Shown: positions 19,393-28,060 of the stretch, piece by piece | How positions within the stretch are numbered: position 1 is the stretch's first letter | Layout of the letters: each line of letters opens with the position of its first letter | Source of the DNA: Salsipaludibacter albus | GTDB lineage: Bacteria; Actinomycetota; Nitriliruptoria; Nitriliruptorales; Nitriliruptoraceae | NCBI RefSeq assembly: GCF_019798055.1 | Contig: NZ_JAHOPH010000002.1 | Span: forward strand, 62,001-126,000 | DNA length: 64,000 bases | Reading direction: 5' to 3' | Notes under the pieces: model-generated | Databases searched by the model: none | What the model saw: the letters and a program-made list of their open reading frames with translations, nothing else | What the model was told of the DNA's origin: nothing | Program-made: the position numbers and the translations under genes

Positions 19393-19656
19393 ATGGCACA
19401 GTTGGGTGCAGACGTCGAGCAGCTCGCCGCGCTGTCGCGCAAGTTCAACGAGGTCTCGGGCCAGATCGAGAGCATGGCCCAGCAGATCACCTCGCAGGTC
19501 GAGAGCGCCTGGTGGCAGGGCCGGGACGCCGACCGCTTCCGCAGCGAGTGGCGCAGCCACCACAGCCAGCTCAAGAACGCGGCCCAGCGGCTCGAGCAGG
19601 AGGCGCAGCGGGTCAAGAAGCAGGAGCAGCAGCAGCGCCAGACATCGGGCGCCTGA
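19393..19656 (+). CDS. WXG100-family protein (EsxA-like)
   Basis: An 87-residue protein of canonical WXG100 size. Two helices flank the turn motif W-W-Q-G (SAWWQGRDADRF), and the C-terminal tail is Gln/Lys-rich. The ATG at 19393 has AGGAGCAGG 3-12 bases upstream. It is followed by a strong convergent terminator hairpin and then by the 3' end of the EssC-type ATPase gene. It is the most typical secretion substrate of the three WXG100 proteins in the window. Confidence 0.93.
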   Translation: MAQLGADVEQLAALSRKFNEVSGQIESMAQQITSQVESAWWQGRDADRFRSEWRSHHSQLKNAAQRLEQEAQRVKKQEQQQRQTSGA

Positions 19657-19676
19657 GCAGAGCCACGCAACGTTGT

Positions 19677-19709
19677 CGACCGCCGGACGGGCGTCCCGTC
19701 CGGCGGTCG
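19677..19709. terminator. Bidirectional terminator hairpin
   Basis: A perfect 15-bp inverted repeat, CGACCGCCGGACGGG (19677-19691) with its complement (19695-19709) and a 3-base loop. It lies between the convergent WXG100 and EssC-type genes. There is no long T tract on either side. Confidence 0.8.
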
Positions 19710-19716
19710 GCTCGTG

Positions 19717-22700
19717 TCAGTGGGCGACCTGGACCAGGGTGAGCGTGCCGCCGTCGGAGTGGATGGCGCGCCCGACCGGCCAGGCCTGACGGGTCCGGGG
19801 CAGGTCGGCGTTGGCGAGGCTGGCATCCATGTCGCTGTCGGGCTGGAGCAGCAGGATCCGGCGACCGCGCTTGAGCGTCGACATGACGTCGGACCACGCC
19901 GAGCGGGCCAGCGACACCTCGCAGGTCGCGACCAGGGTCACGTGGGGCTCGCGCATCAGTTCGTGCAGCGGCAACTCTGCGGGGCCCTCGAACAGTTCGT
20001 GGACGTCGTCGACCAGCACCAGGATCGGCTCGGGTCGGGCCGCCAGGGCGCGCACCGCCACCTCCACGTCGTCGGCGCCGACGTGTTGGGCGACCCCGCG
20101 GGGCAGCCCGGGCACCGGTCGCTTGCCCGCGAACACCACGACCGGCACCCCGGCCCGGCTGGCGCTGGTCGCCAGCGTCGCGACGGTGGTGGTCTTGCCG
20201 GACCGTGCCGGCCCGGTGATCAGCAGGTCGTCGGACGGGTCGAGGGTGAAGGGCTCGAGCCGGTCGGTCAGCCCGATGCCCAGCCTGCCCGTGCCGTTGG
20301 TCGCAACCTCGGCCAGCGCGACCGTGTCGCCGAGCACCCGCACCTCGGGCCCGGGCCGGGCGCCCCGACGTTGGAGCGTGGCCCCCAGCCGACGCAGGGT
20401 GGTCGCCTGGCCGGCGGTGGTCAGGTCGTCGCCCGCCAGCGCGACCTGCACGACGTGCTCGCCGTCGACGGCTCGGCCCGCCGGCTCGTCACCGTCGACC
20501 AGGTCGGCGTCCACGCCCAGGTTGAGATACTCGTCGAGCGTCGCCAGGCGCAGGACCAGCCGCCGGCCCACGGTCGAGGTCAGCATCATCGGGAACGAGT
20601 TGCGACGCGTCCCGGTCAGCACGAAGTGGACCCCGACCCCGCGACCGTCGCCGACCAGGCGCAGCAGCAGGTCGAGCCACTGGCCCCGGTCGATGCGCTC
20701 CCAGGCCTGCACGAAGGTCTCGAAGCCGTCCACCAGCACCAGGATGCGCTGCATCGCCTCGCCACTGTTGCGGCGGTACTCGGCCAGGGAGGCGGCCTGG
20801 TGACGCATGAAGCGCTCGCCACGCTCCTCGACCAGCTCGGCCAGGTCGCCCAGCATCCGGGTCACGCGCTCGTGGTCGTCGCCGGTCACCAGGCTGCCGA
20901 CCTGCGGCAGGGGGCTGAGCATCTCGAGCCCGCGTCCGGCCGCGTCGATGCCCAGGATGCCGACCGGGTGGTCGTCGTCGGTCAGGCACGCGGCCGTGGC
21001 GATGGTGCGCAGCGCGGCGGTCTTGCCGGAGCCGCCGACGCCGTAGACCAGCATCGAGCCGTCCCGGTCGGGGTGGAACGCGGCGACCTGCTGCGACTGG
21101 CTGGCCGGGTCGTCGCGGACCCCGATCGGCAGGCGGTCGTCGCGTCCCGTGCGGGGCAACCTCAGGAGGTCGTAGTGCTCGGCCAGCGGGTCCAGCCAGG
21201 GCCGGCGGGGGACGGGGGAGCCCGTGTCGCGGAAGGCGGTCGTGATGGTCGTGACCAGCCGTTCGAGGTCGGTCGGTCCGGTGTCGGTGTCGGTGGCCCG
21301 GGTGGGGTCGGGCCATGGGCGGACCGTGCCGAAGCCGACCGAGGCGACCTCCAACTCGACTCGCTCGGTGTCCTCGGCGCCGGTGTGCCCACCGACGTAG
21401 CCGGCCTGGAACGAGATCAGCTCGCTCGGCCCGAGCCGGGCGACGCCGCGGCCGGGGGTGGAGCGGTCGATGGTGGCGGCGACCGGTGAGTCCAGCACGT
21501 CGGTCGACTCGTCCTCGGACGCGACCCGCAACGCCACCTTGAGGTTGGTGTTGGCGCGGATGTTGGGCGTGATGACCCCGGCGGGACGCTGGGTCGCGAG
21601 CAGCAGGTGCAGGCCGAGGCTGCGCCCCCGCTGGGCGACGTCGACCACGCCGTCGACGAACTCCGGCACCTCGGTGGCCAGCGCGGCGAACTCGTCCACC
21701 ACGATCACCAGGCTGGGTGGGGTGAGGGGGTGGCGCTCCTTCTCCATCTGGAGCTGGTCCTTGGCGTTGGCCTCGTTGAGGAGGTGCTCGCGCCGGTGCA
21801 GCTCGGCCCGCAGCGACGTCAGGGCGCGACGCACCAGTGCCTGGGTGAGGTCGGTCACCAGCCCGACCGTGTGGGGCAGGTGGGTGACGTCCTTGAACGC
21901 CGCACCGCCCTTGTAGTCCACCAGCAGGAAGTTGACCTTGTCGGGACTGTGGGTCGCGGCCAGTGCGACCAGCAGGCTCTGGAGGAACTCGGACTTGCCG
22001 GCGCCGGTCGTGCCCGCGACCAGGCCGTGCGGGCCGTCGTGGCGCAGGTCGATCGAGAACACCCCGCCGGCACCGGCACCGACCGCTCCCCGCAGCCCAC
22101 CCCCGGGCTGGGACTCGCCCCACCGCGCCCGGACGACGCCGGGGCGGTCCAGCAGGTCGGGCCCACCGAGCAGGTCGACCAGCGAGGCGCGGCCCGGCAG
22201 CCCGACGTCCCGGGACTGGCGGGACGACACGTCCACGATCGGCGCGAGGTCGCGGGCCAGCCGTTGGGCGGCGGCGCGGTCGAACAACTCGACCGGGACG
22301 TCGTCGAACGTGCGGGCCTCGTCGACCTCGGCGATGCGGGCGTTGGCGCCACCCGGCGCGATGTTGACGACCGCGCCACAGGTCTTGGGGATCCGCCGGC
22401 CCGACGACGCCACCCACACGACGTGGATCCCGGCCCGGGGTCCGACCTCCAGCAACCCGGTCAGCCGGGCCCGCTCCAGGGGCAGGTCGTCGTCGACCAC
22501 CACCACGACGTGCGGCGTCGTGACGACGTCGCGGCTGTCGCGGTCGTCGCCGATGCGCTGCTCGATGGTGGTGCCGAGGTCCTTGAGCAGCGCGAGCGCG
22601 TCGTCGACGGTGGCGGCGAGGTGGTTGACCCCGATCGGGCTGAGCGGCGCCCGGGTGTGGGGGAGCCAGGTCAGCCACTCCCAGTCGGCCCGGCGTGGCT

Positions 22701-23991
22701 CCGACAGCAGGGCGCACACCACCACCTCGGAGGGGGAGTGCAGCGCCGTCACCTGGGCGACGATCGAGCGGGCGGCGTGGGACGCGAACGGGTCGGGACC
22801 GGACACGCCGATCGAGCCGGTCCGGGCCAGCCCGACGGCGACCGGGACCGGGGGCAGGTCGGCGTAGCGACGGGGGATTGCGGCCAGTTCCTCGCGCAGC
22901 TCGCGGCCACCGCTGGTCGGCAGCGCGATGTCGATCCGGGCGGGCTGGGGGGCCAGCCCGAGGCGGACCTGGAGGAAGTCGGGGTCGCCGGGCTCGCGCT
23001 CCCACAGGCGCGGGGACAGGTCGCGGACGTGGTCGTCGAGCTGGTTGACCGCGGGCGAGGCCGCGAACCGGGCCTCGACCTCGGTGTCCTGGGCCGACTC
23101 GATCGCTGCGACGGCGCGGTCGCGGTCCTCCTCGAAGACCTCCAGGCGTTCCGCGTAGTCGGCCCGGCCGCTGCGCTTGGCGTCCCAGAACGACCCCATG
23201 ACCATCAGGGGGCTGAGCGCGAAGAAGACCATCGTGAGGATGCCCATCCCGAACGCCCACATGATCCCGCCCATGGCGAGGGGGGCCAATGCGGCCGCCA
23301 TGGGGAGGCGTTGCTTGCCGGGCTTTTCGGGTGGGGCGGGCAGTTCGATGCGGGCCTGGGGCAGGGGTCGCTGGATGCGGGGTGGCCGGTTGAACTCCAC
23401 CGACGGACCCAGCACGTCCCCCAGTGCGGCCTCGGCCTGCTCGACGAACAGGGTGGTGTCGCCGATGCGGATCTCGTCGCCGTTGCGCAACCGGCGCGGG
23501 GCGACCACCGCCACCCCGTTGACGGCGGTGCCGTTGGTCGACCCGAGGTCCACCACCTCGATGACGTCGGACGCGACGAGCTTGGCGTGGCGCCGGGACA
23601 GCAGGTCGTCGTCGATCGCGACGTCGACGTCAACCGAGCGACCGATGATGGTCTCGCCGGCGGGGATCTCGACCCAGCGCGGGGCACTGTCGGTGGTGAC
23701 GACGCGGGCCCGGCCGACCAGCCGACGCCGGCCGGGGTCGCGCAGTCCGGAATCGGGGGCGAGCCGGACCGCGTCACCGGACTGCAGGTCGGCCTGGGCC
23801 AGTGGCAGGTCGCGGGCCAGCGTGGCGCGGGTGCGGCTGAGCCGTTCGAGCGTCGCGGCACCACCCCACGTGACCGGGTACCGATCGACGAGGCGGTCGA
23901 CCAGGTCGCCCACGGTGGTGCGGTCGTCGAACGACGCCAGCAGGTCGGTGGTGGCGTCGTCGTGGCCCAGCACGAAGCGCAGCTCGAACAT
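19717..23991 (-). CDS. EssC/EccC-type FtsK-SpoIIIE ATPase with ubiquitin-like and FHA domains
   Basis: A 1424-residue motor of a type VII secretion-like system. Residues 1-80 resemble a YukD/ubiquitin-like fold ending in SGDAVRLAP. An FHA domain follows (about 105-185: IIGRSVDVDVAI, LSRRHAKL, LGSTNGTAVNG). Two adjacent membrane segments lie near 227-263. Three FtsK/SpoIIIE-like domains follow, with Walker A motifs GTTGAGKS (about 659), GVGGSGKT (about 985) and GPARSGKT (about 1262). Walker B of the first is LVIVVDEF. The ATG at 23991 is preferred because GGGAGGTG lies 6 bases upstream; a GTG at 24000 overlaps the upstream stop but has its Shine-Dalgarno too close. The FHA and YukD-like fusion resembles Firmicutes EssC/YukBA more than mycobacterial EccC. 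Confidence 0.9.
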   Translation of the reverse strand: MFELRFVLGHDDATTDLLASFDDRTTVGDLVDRLVDRYPVTWGGAATLERLSRTRATLARDLPLAQADLQSGDAVRLAPDSGLRDPGRRRLVGRARVVTTDSAPRWVEIPAGETIIGRSVDVDVAIDDDLLSRRHAKLVASDVIEVVDLGSTNGTAVNGVAVVAPRRLRNGDEIRIGDTTLFVEQAEAALGDVLGPSVEFNRPPRIQRPLPQARIELPAPPEKPGKQRLPMAAALAPLAMGGIMWAFGMGILTMVFFALSPLMVMGSFWDAKRSGRADYAERLEVFEEDRDRAVAAIESAQDTEVEARFAASPAVNQLDDHVRDLSPRLWEREPGDPDFLQVRLGLAPQPARIDIALPTSGGRELREELAAIPRRYADLPPVPVAVGLARTGSIGVSGPDPFASHAARSIVAQVTALHSPSEVVVCALLSEPRRADWEWLTWLPHTRAPLSPIGVNHLAATVDDALALLKDLGTTIEQRIGDDRDSRDVVTTPHVVVVVDDDLPLERARLTGLLEVGPRAGIHVVWVASSGRRIPKTCGAVVNIAPGGANARIAEVDEARTFDDVPVELFDRAAAQRLARDLAPIVDVSSRQSRDVGLPGRASLVDLLGGPDLLDRPGVVRARWGESQPGGGLRGAVGAGAGGVFSIDLRHDGPHGLVAGTTGAGKSEFLQSLLVALAATHSPDKVNFLLVDYKGGAAFKDVTHLPHTVGLVTDLTQALVRRALTSLRAELHRREHLLNEANAKDQLQMEKERHPLTPPSLVIVVDEFAALATEVPEFVDGVVDVAQRGRSLGLHLLLATQRPAGVITPNIRANTNLKVALRVASEDESTDVLDSPVAATIDRSTPGRGVARLGPSELISFQAGYVGGHTGAEDTERVELEVASVGFGTVRPWPDPTRATDTDTGPTDLERLVTTITTAFRDTGSPVPRRPWLDPLAEHYDLLRLPRTGRDDRLPIGVRDDPASQSQQVAAFHPDRDGSMLVYGVGGSGKTAALRTIATAACLTDDDHPVGILGIDAAGRGLEMLSPLPQVGSLVTGDDHERVTRMLGDLAELVEERGERFMRHQAASLAEYRRNSGEAMQRILVLVDGFETFVQAWERIDRGQWLDLLLRLVGDGRGVGVHFVLTGTRRNSFPMMLTSTVGRRLVLRLATLDEYLNLGVDADLVDGDEPAGRAVDGEHVVQVALAGDDLTTAGQATTLRRLGATLQRRGARPGPEVRVLGDTVALAEVATNGTGRLGIGLTDRLEPFTLDPSDDLLITGPARSGKTTTVATLATSASRAGVPVVVFAGKRPVPGLPRGVAQHVGADDVEVAVRALAARPEPILVLVDDVHELFEGPAELPLHELMREPHVTLVATCEVSLARSAWSDVMSTLKRGRRILLLQPDSDMDASLANADLPRTRQAWPVGRAIHSDGGTLTLVQVAH

Positions 23992-23996
23992 CGACG

Positions 23997-24623
23997 TCAC
24001 CTCCCGTCGGGGGTCGGGCGCGGCAGGGTCGCGACCAGGGTCGTGGCGGCCCGGTCGTGCAGCACCTGCAGGTCGCCGCCGGCGTCGGTCACCTGGCCAC
24101 GAAGCAGGTGCAGGCCCATCCCATCGCCGGTCGCGTCGGGCCGGTGGTCGGACCCGTCCTCGCCATGGTGCAGCCTGCCGGTGGACCGCGCCACCACGGT
24201 GACCTCGGTGTCGTCGGTGTCGGCGTGCAGCTCGAGCAGCCCGTCGACCCGGTGTGCGGCGGTGTTCGCGGCGGCCTCGTCGACCAGTGCCACGACGGCG
24301 GCGGCCACCGGCGGGTCCACGGACGCGTCGCCGGACCTCGCGCCGACCTGCACGGTCAGCCGCCCGGCGTGGCGCCTGCGGGCCTCCTCGGCCGCGTCGG
24401 CCAGCACCCGGTGGACGTCCGCGACGCCGTCGTCGTCCGGGGGATCACGCAGCAGTCCGCGGGCCAGGTCGTGCGCCCGGTCGACTGCGTCGCCGGCCGC
24501 GTCGACGTCCCCGGCGTCCAGCCGTCGGCGGGCGTCGACCAGGGTCGGGACCAGGTGGGTGTGCACGGTCGCCCGCAGCGCCGCCAGCCCGGGCGCCCCG
24601 TCGGGCGGGGTCGGGTCAGCCAC
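23997..24623 (-). CDS. Histidine-kinase-like ATPase, soluble
   Basis: A 208-residue protein with no membrane segment or input domain. The N-terminal half is helical with a possible phospho-acceptor region (VHTHLVPTL). The C-terminal half has a GHKL-type fold: N box ALVDEAAANTAAH and G box GDGMGLHLLRG. It starts at a GTG at 24623 that overlaps the end of the response-regulator gene by 8 bp, and its stop lies 5 bp before the EssC-type start. The partner is clearly the response regulator encoded just upstream. It could be a kinase or an anti-sigma-like ATPase; the lack of a clear H box makes kinase activity uncertain. Confidence 0.75.
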   Translation of the reverse strand: MADPTPPDGAPGLAALRATVHTHLVPTLVDARRRLDAGDVDAAGDAVDRAHDLARGLLRDPPDDDGVADVHRVLADAAEEARRRHAGRLTVQVGARSGDASVDPPVAAAVVALVDEAAANTAAHRVDGLLELHADTDDTEVTVVARSTGRLHHGEDGSDHRPDATGDGMGLHLLRGQVTDAGGDLQVLHDRAATTLVATLPRPTPDGR

Positions 24624-25251
24624 GGACGTACCAGGAGCCGATCAGGCCATGTTCGCGGGCCTGGCGGACGGCGTCGCCCCGGGTGGCGGCGCCGAGCTTG
24701 CGACGGATGCTGGTGACCTGGGTCTTGACGGTGTCGACGCTGGTGAAGCGGGCCTCGGCCACCTCGGCGTTGGTGAGGTGGAGGCTGAGGTGGCGCAGCA
24801 CGTCGACCTCGGCCTCGGTCAGCCCGAACTCCTCCTGGCGTCGCAGGGCGCCGGCCAGCTCGGGGGTCAGCATCGGCAGGTCGGAGTCCGGGGTCTCCAG
24901 GACGTGGGCGACCGCCTGTTCGAGCGGGTCCGTGGAGGCGCCCTTCTGCAGGAACGCCCGGACCCCGTGGCCGAGGCTGGCGAGGATGTCGGTGTCCAGC
25001 GCCCAGGTCGAGTAGACGATCGTGGGGACCTCGGCCTCCGCGAGGGCGGCGAGGGTCTCCCACGACGGAGGGGCGTCGGGGCCGTCGAGGTAGAGGTCGC
25101 AGACGACGACGTCGACGTGGTCGGGGGACAGGAACGGCTGCAGCGACGCGTGGTCGGCGACGGGTCGCACGTCGTGGCCGGCCTGGCCGAGGATCGCGGC
25201 GAGGCCCTGCCGGGTCACGGCGGTGTCATCGACGACGATGATCCTGCCCAA
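24616..25251 (-). CDS. NarL/LuxR-type response regulator
   Basis: A 211-residue regulator. The receiver domain (residues 1-120) has acidic DD at 8-9, the phospho-acceptor Asp in VVVCDLYLDG near 52, Thr/Ser in YSTWA and Lys in AFLQKGA. The LuxR-type helix-turn-helix follows (about 145-205: LTEAEVDVLRHL, TSVDTVKTQVTSIRRKLG). The start is a TTG at 25251 with GAAGG 8 bases upstream. It is first in an apparent operon with the histidine-kinase-like ATPase and the EssC-type ATPase, so it may control the secretion genes. Confidence 0.88.
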   Translation of the reverse strand: MGRIIVVDDTAVTRQGLAAILGQAGHDVRPVADHASLQPFLSPDHVDVVVCDLYLDGPDAPPSWETLAALAEAEVPTIVYSTWALDTDILASLGHGVRAFLQKGASTDPLEQAVAHVLETPDSDLPMLTPELAGALRRQEEFGLTEAEVDVLRHLSLHLTNAEVAEARFTSVDTVKTQVTSIRRKLGAATRGDAVRQAREHGLIGSWYVRG

Positions 25252-25445
25252 CGTGCTGCCTTCGACTCGGGTCGACCCCGTCCGGGTGCCCCGTGTGGCC
25301 GGTGCCTCGATCCGGACAGCCTAGGCGGGTGGGGCCGCCGGGCAATCGTCGAACGCTTTCGTTGGTCCACGTCCCCTGTGGGTGGGCCTGACACGCGCGA
25401 GTGCGGCTACCCTTCGGGGCGGTCCTGACACGCCAGGAGGCCGCC

Positions 25446-25712
25446 GTGGTCCAGCGAGGAGGCGATCCCGCGCAGATGCGCCGGGTCGCGGCCCGGATGG
25501 AGGACGAGGCCGCCGCGATGGAGGGTCACCTGCAGCGTCTGCTGGAGGAGGCCGACGCGGCGTTCTGGCAGGGGGCGGACGCGGATGCCTTCCGCGAGCG
25601 GCTCAACGCCGAGCACACCACGGCCGTCACGCGCACGGTCGAGTCGGTCCGCACGGCGGCGCGCGAGATGCGACGCCAGGCCGCCGACCAGGAGCGCACG
25701 TCGGCGGGCTGA
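25446..25712 (+). CDS. WXG100-family protein (EsxB-like)
   Basis: An 88-residue WXG100 protein with the turn motif FWQGADADAF between two charged helices. The GTG at 25446 is preceded by AGGAGG 5 bases upstream; earlier starts add 15 residues and have no such site. It is divergent from the response-regulator operon. Together with the proteins at 216 and 19393 it gives three WXG100-type substrates for the single ATPase. Confidence 0.9.
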   Translation: MVQRGGDPAQMRRVAARMEDEAAAMEGHLQRLLEEADAAFWQGADADAFRERLNAEHTTAVTRTVESVRTAAREMRRQAADQERTSAG

Positions 25713-25838
25713 CCCTCGGGCCCGTTGTCCGGGGTTGGTGCGAGCGTGGTGGGCATGCCCGTCGGACGCCGGGCAGGGTCCGTGCGGGGCGGGACCAGCG
25801 GCCAGTCCGACCACCGGGGGCTCGGGACGCGGCTCCCG

Positions 25839-25844
25839 TAGACT
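25839..25844 (+). promoter_or_regulatory. -10-like box before the DUF3566 gene
   Basis: TAGACT has the TANNNT form and sits 24 bp before the start codon. No clear -35 element is visible. Confidence 0.3.
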
Positions 25845-25868
25845 GGCTCCTTGACTGGAGTATGGGGA

Positions 25869-27098
25869 ATGATTCGTCGCCGGATGACCGTCAAGCGGGT
25901 CGACCCGTGGTCGGTCCTCAAGCTTGGCCTGGTGGTCAACATCGCCGGCGCGGCGATCCTGGTCGTGACCGGGGTCGTCGTGTGGTCGGTCGTGCGACGC
26001 CTGATGCTGGTCGAACGGGTCTGTGAGCAGGCCCAGGGGCTGCTGGGGTTCGAGTCGTGCGCCGTCGACGGTGTCCAGATCATGCGGACCGGGTTGATGC
26101 TGGCCGGGCTGTCGGTCGTGGTGGCGACCGGCGTGATGGTGTTCCTCGCGTTCCTCTACAACCTCATTGCCGACCTGACGGGTGGCATCGAGGTGTCGAT
26201 GCTGGACCACTCCGGCCAGGTGCGCAGCGCCGGCGGGGTGGAGGTCTCGCCCGAGCTGCGGACCGACCACGGCCGCGGCCGACAACAGACCGGGCCGCCA
26301 CGTGCGGCGGCCAACACGGGTGCTCCGGCCGTCGATCCCCACCCGACGATGGCATCGGCGACCGCGCGGCCGCAGACCGAGGTCCCGCTGGTCGATGCAC
26401 GACCGCAGCCGCCCCGGGGCCCGGTGGAAGCCGCCCCCCGTTCGGCGCCCGCGACGCCGCCCGAGCCGCGTGGGCCGGGCATCTTCGAGCGTGCGACGGC
26501 GGTGGCCGGTGCGGCCGGTGCGGCGGTCAAGGGTGCCGCCGAGCGCAGCGGTGCCGCGGTCAAGGAGACCGGGACGAAGCTGGGCGATGCCGGCCGGCGG
26601 GCGACCACGACGCTGGCCGACGTGACCGAGCCGGAGGCCGCCGAGCGTGCCGAGCGTGCCAAGGCCCACCGCGAGTCCCTCGACCAGCTCACCATGCCAC
26701 GCGACGAGCGTTCGTCGGGGCGGGGCGGTGGCTCGTCGGACGGCCGGTCGGGGTCGAGCGACGGCCGGTCGGGGTCGGGCGACGGCCGGTCGGGGTCGGA
26801 TGGTGCCCTGCCTCCCCGGGCCGACGACGGTCGCTTCGTCTCGAGCAGCGAGTCGTCGGGGACGTCGCGGGCCACGTCGTCGCGCTCCGACGGGGGGTCG
26901 CAGGGTTCGTCGTCCCGCGGTGGCCGGCGCCAGGAGATGTCACCCCAGGAAGCGGCCGCAGAGCGCCAGCGGGCGCGTGCCCGCGCCGACGCATCGCGCC
27001 GAGGGTCGTCCGGGTCTCGCTCGTCGGACGACGTGGATGACGAGCCCGAGTTGATGTTCGGCAATCACCCGAAGGCGACCTCGGACGACGGTTCCTGA
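25869..27098 (+). CDS. DUF3566 membrane protein with long disordered tail
   Basis: A 409-residue protein. The DUF3566 domain is at the N-terminus: VKRVDPWSVLKLGLV, a membrane helix (about 18-42), a short external loop with two Cys, a second helix (about 80-100) and FLYNLIADLTGGIEVSM. The remaining 280 residues are low complexity: Pro/Thr-rich, an Ala/Gly helical stretch, three copies of DGRSGS (about 289-312), then Ser/Arg-rich. The relatives I know (for example the gene beside mycobacterial gyrA) carry the disordered part in front of the domain, so the order is reversed here. Its link to tRNA-Ile just downstream is conserved in Actinomycetota. The ATG at 25869 has GGAG 8 bases upstream. Confidence 0.85.
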   Translation: MIRRRMTVKRVDPWSVLKLGLVVNIAGAAILVVTGVVVWSVVRRLMLVERVCEQAQGLLGFESCAVDGVQIMRTGLMLAGLSVVVATGVMVFLAFLYNLIADLTGGIEVSMLDHSGQVRSAGGVEVSPELRTDHGRGRQQTGPPRAAANTGAPAVDPHPTMASATARPQTEVPLVDARPQPPRGPVEAAPRSAPATPPEPRGPGIFERATAVAGAAGAAVKGAAERSGAAVKETGTKLGDAGRRATTTLADVTEPEAAERAERAKAHRESLDQLTMPRDERSSGRGGGSSDGRSGSSDGRSGSGDGRSGSDGALPPRADDGRFVSSSESSGTSRATSSRSDGGSQGSSSRGGRRQEMSPQEAAAERQRARARADASRRGSSGSRSSDDVDDEPELMFGNHPKATSDDGS

Positions 27099-27109
27099 CC
27101 GGCGTTCGG

Positions 27110-27139
27110 TTGGCCGCGTGGCCGACCCACCGCTACCCT
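27110..27139 (+). promoter_or_regulatory. Candidate promoter of tRNA-Ile
   Basis: TTGGCC (27110-27115), an 18-bp spacer and TACCCT (27134-27139) give a plausible housekeeping promoter 17 bp before the mature tRNA end. Confidence 0.5.
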
Positions 27140-27156
27140 CGCCGACCGCACCTCTC

Positions 27157-27231
<75 letters not shown>

Positions 27232-27253
27232 CACCGAGACAGCGGCTGAAGCT

Positions 27254-27280
27254 CCCGATTCTTGCAGTTTGGGAATCGGG
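27254..27280 (+). terminator. Terminator-like hairpin after tRNA-Ile
   Basis: CCCGATTC (27254-27261) pairs with GAATCGGG (27273-27280) across an 11-base loop. GGCTTTGCGTTTT follows, a modest T-rich tail. It lies 23 bp after the tRNA. Confidence 0.65.
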
Positions 27281-27302
27281 GGCTTTGCGTTTTCTGGTCC
27301 GT

Positions 27303-27322
27303 CAGTGCACAACCAGTGCACA
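27303..27322. repeat. Tandem CAGTGCACA, possible integrase arm or core sites
   Basis: CAGTGCACA occurs at 27303-27311 and 27314-27322, an 11-bp period, between the tRNA and the integrase remnant. Short tandem sites in this position are common in integrase attachment regions; the assignment is by context only. Confidence 0.35.
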
Positions 27323-27374
27323 TTTTCTCGTGGTGACGTCTGGCGGACATGCTCGGGCGGGACTGTGTGTGTAG

Positions 27375-27563
27375 TCATTCTGGGCTCTCTTGATCGTCGG
27401 CTGAAGAGTCGAAGAGGTCGGCAGCGAAGCGTTCTGCGGCTTGGCGTTGCATGCCTGGGACGAGGTGGGCGTAGGAGTCGAGGACGAATCCGGCGGACGC
27501 CCAGCTGCCATGTTCTTTGAAGAATTTGATCTGTTCGCCGCCGGCCTGGATGAGGCCGGCGGC
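27375..27563 (-). pseudogene. int: Tyrosine integrase, C-terminal remnant
   Basis: The minus-strand frame translates to a typical integrase end: AAGLIQAGGEQIKFFKEHG, then VLDSYAHLVPGMQRQAAERF with the catalytic Tyr in the LDxYxH context. The catalytic domain upstream (for example the HxLR box) is absent; beyond 27563 the frame becomes unrelated low-complexity sequence. Only the last 60 or so residues of a protein usually near 400 residues remain. It ends 144 bp from the 3' end of tRNA-Ile and points toward it, the usual layout for elements integrated into tRNA genes. Confidence 0.75.
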
Positions 27564-28060
27564 TCGTTCATCCGCAGGCGACCTTGGTGGCGGGTCGTCC
27601 CGACCGGGACGCGTCCGCCACGTGGCGACGCGGGAACACCGTGCTCGTGGGGGTCCCGGCGTACCGTTGGCTGGCGGACTGGGTCGCACGGCTGGGAGCG
27701 CTCAGCCGTGGGATGCGTCCGTCGGCCACGCGATGGTCACGGATGGCGTCGAAGCGTACTTCCGGGGGACCTGCACCCAGTCGGAGGCTCCACGGGCGTA
27801 GGACCTGCCACCGTTGCGCTCGCCGCCACCTCCGCCACCGAAGCGGCCGCCACCTCCGCTGCCGGCACCGCCGTGCAGGGGCCCGAACTCGGTGTTGCCG
27901 CACCACATCGCTGCGCCCAGGGCGCCACCGCCCACGGCGACGAGCCAGATGTCACTGACGATGGTGGCGAGCCAACATCGCGCGACCGCGGTGGCTCTTT
28001 TTCCGACCGCGACGTGGAGGCGCTCGATCTCACCCGCAGTCGTGGACGTGCGGGCGATCC

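Noticed and set aside
19717-25712. Complete ESX (type VII) secretion system
   Set aside because: No EccB, EccD, EccE or mycosin gene is present in the window; only the ATPase and WXG100 proteins are.
27702-27935. Gly-rich minus-strand frame as a small membrane protein gene
   Set aside because: It has one hydrophobic stretch but no Shine-Dalgarno or recognisable family, and it lies in a decayed region; it is mentioned only in the region note.
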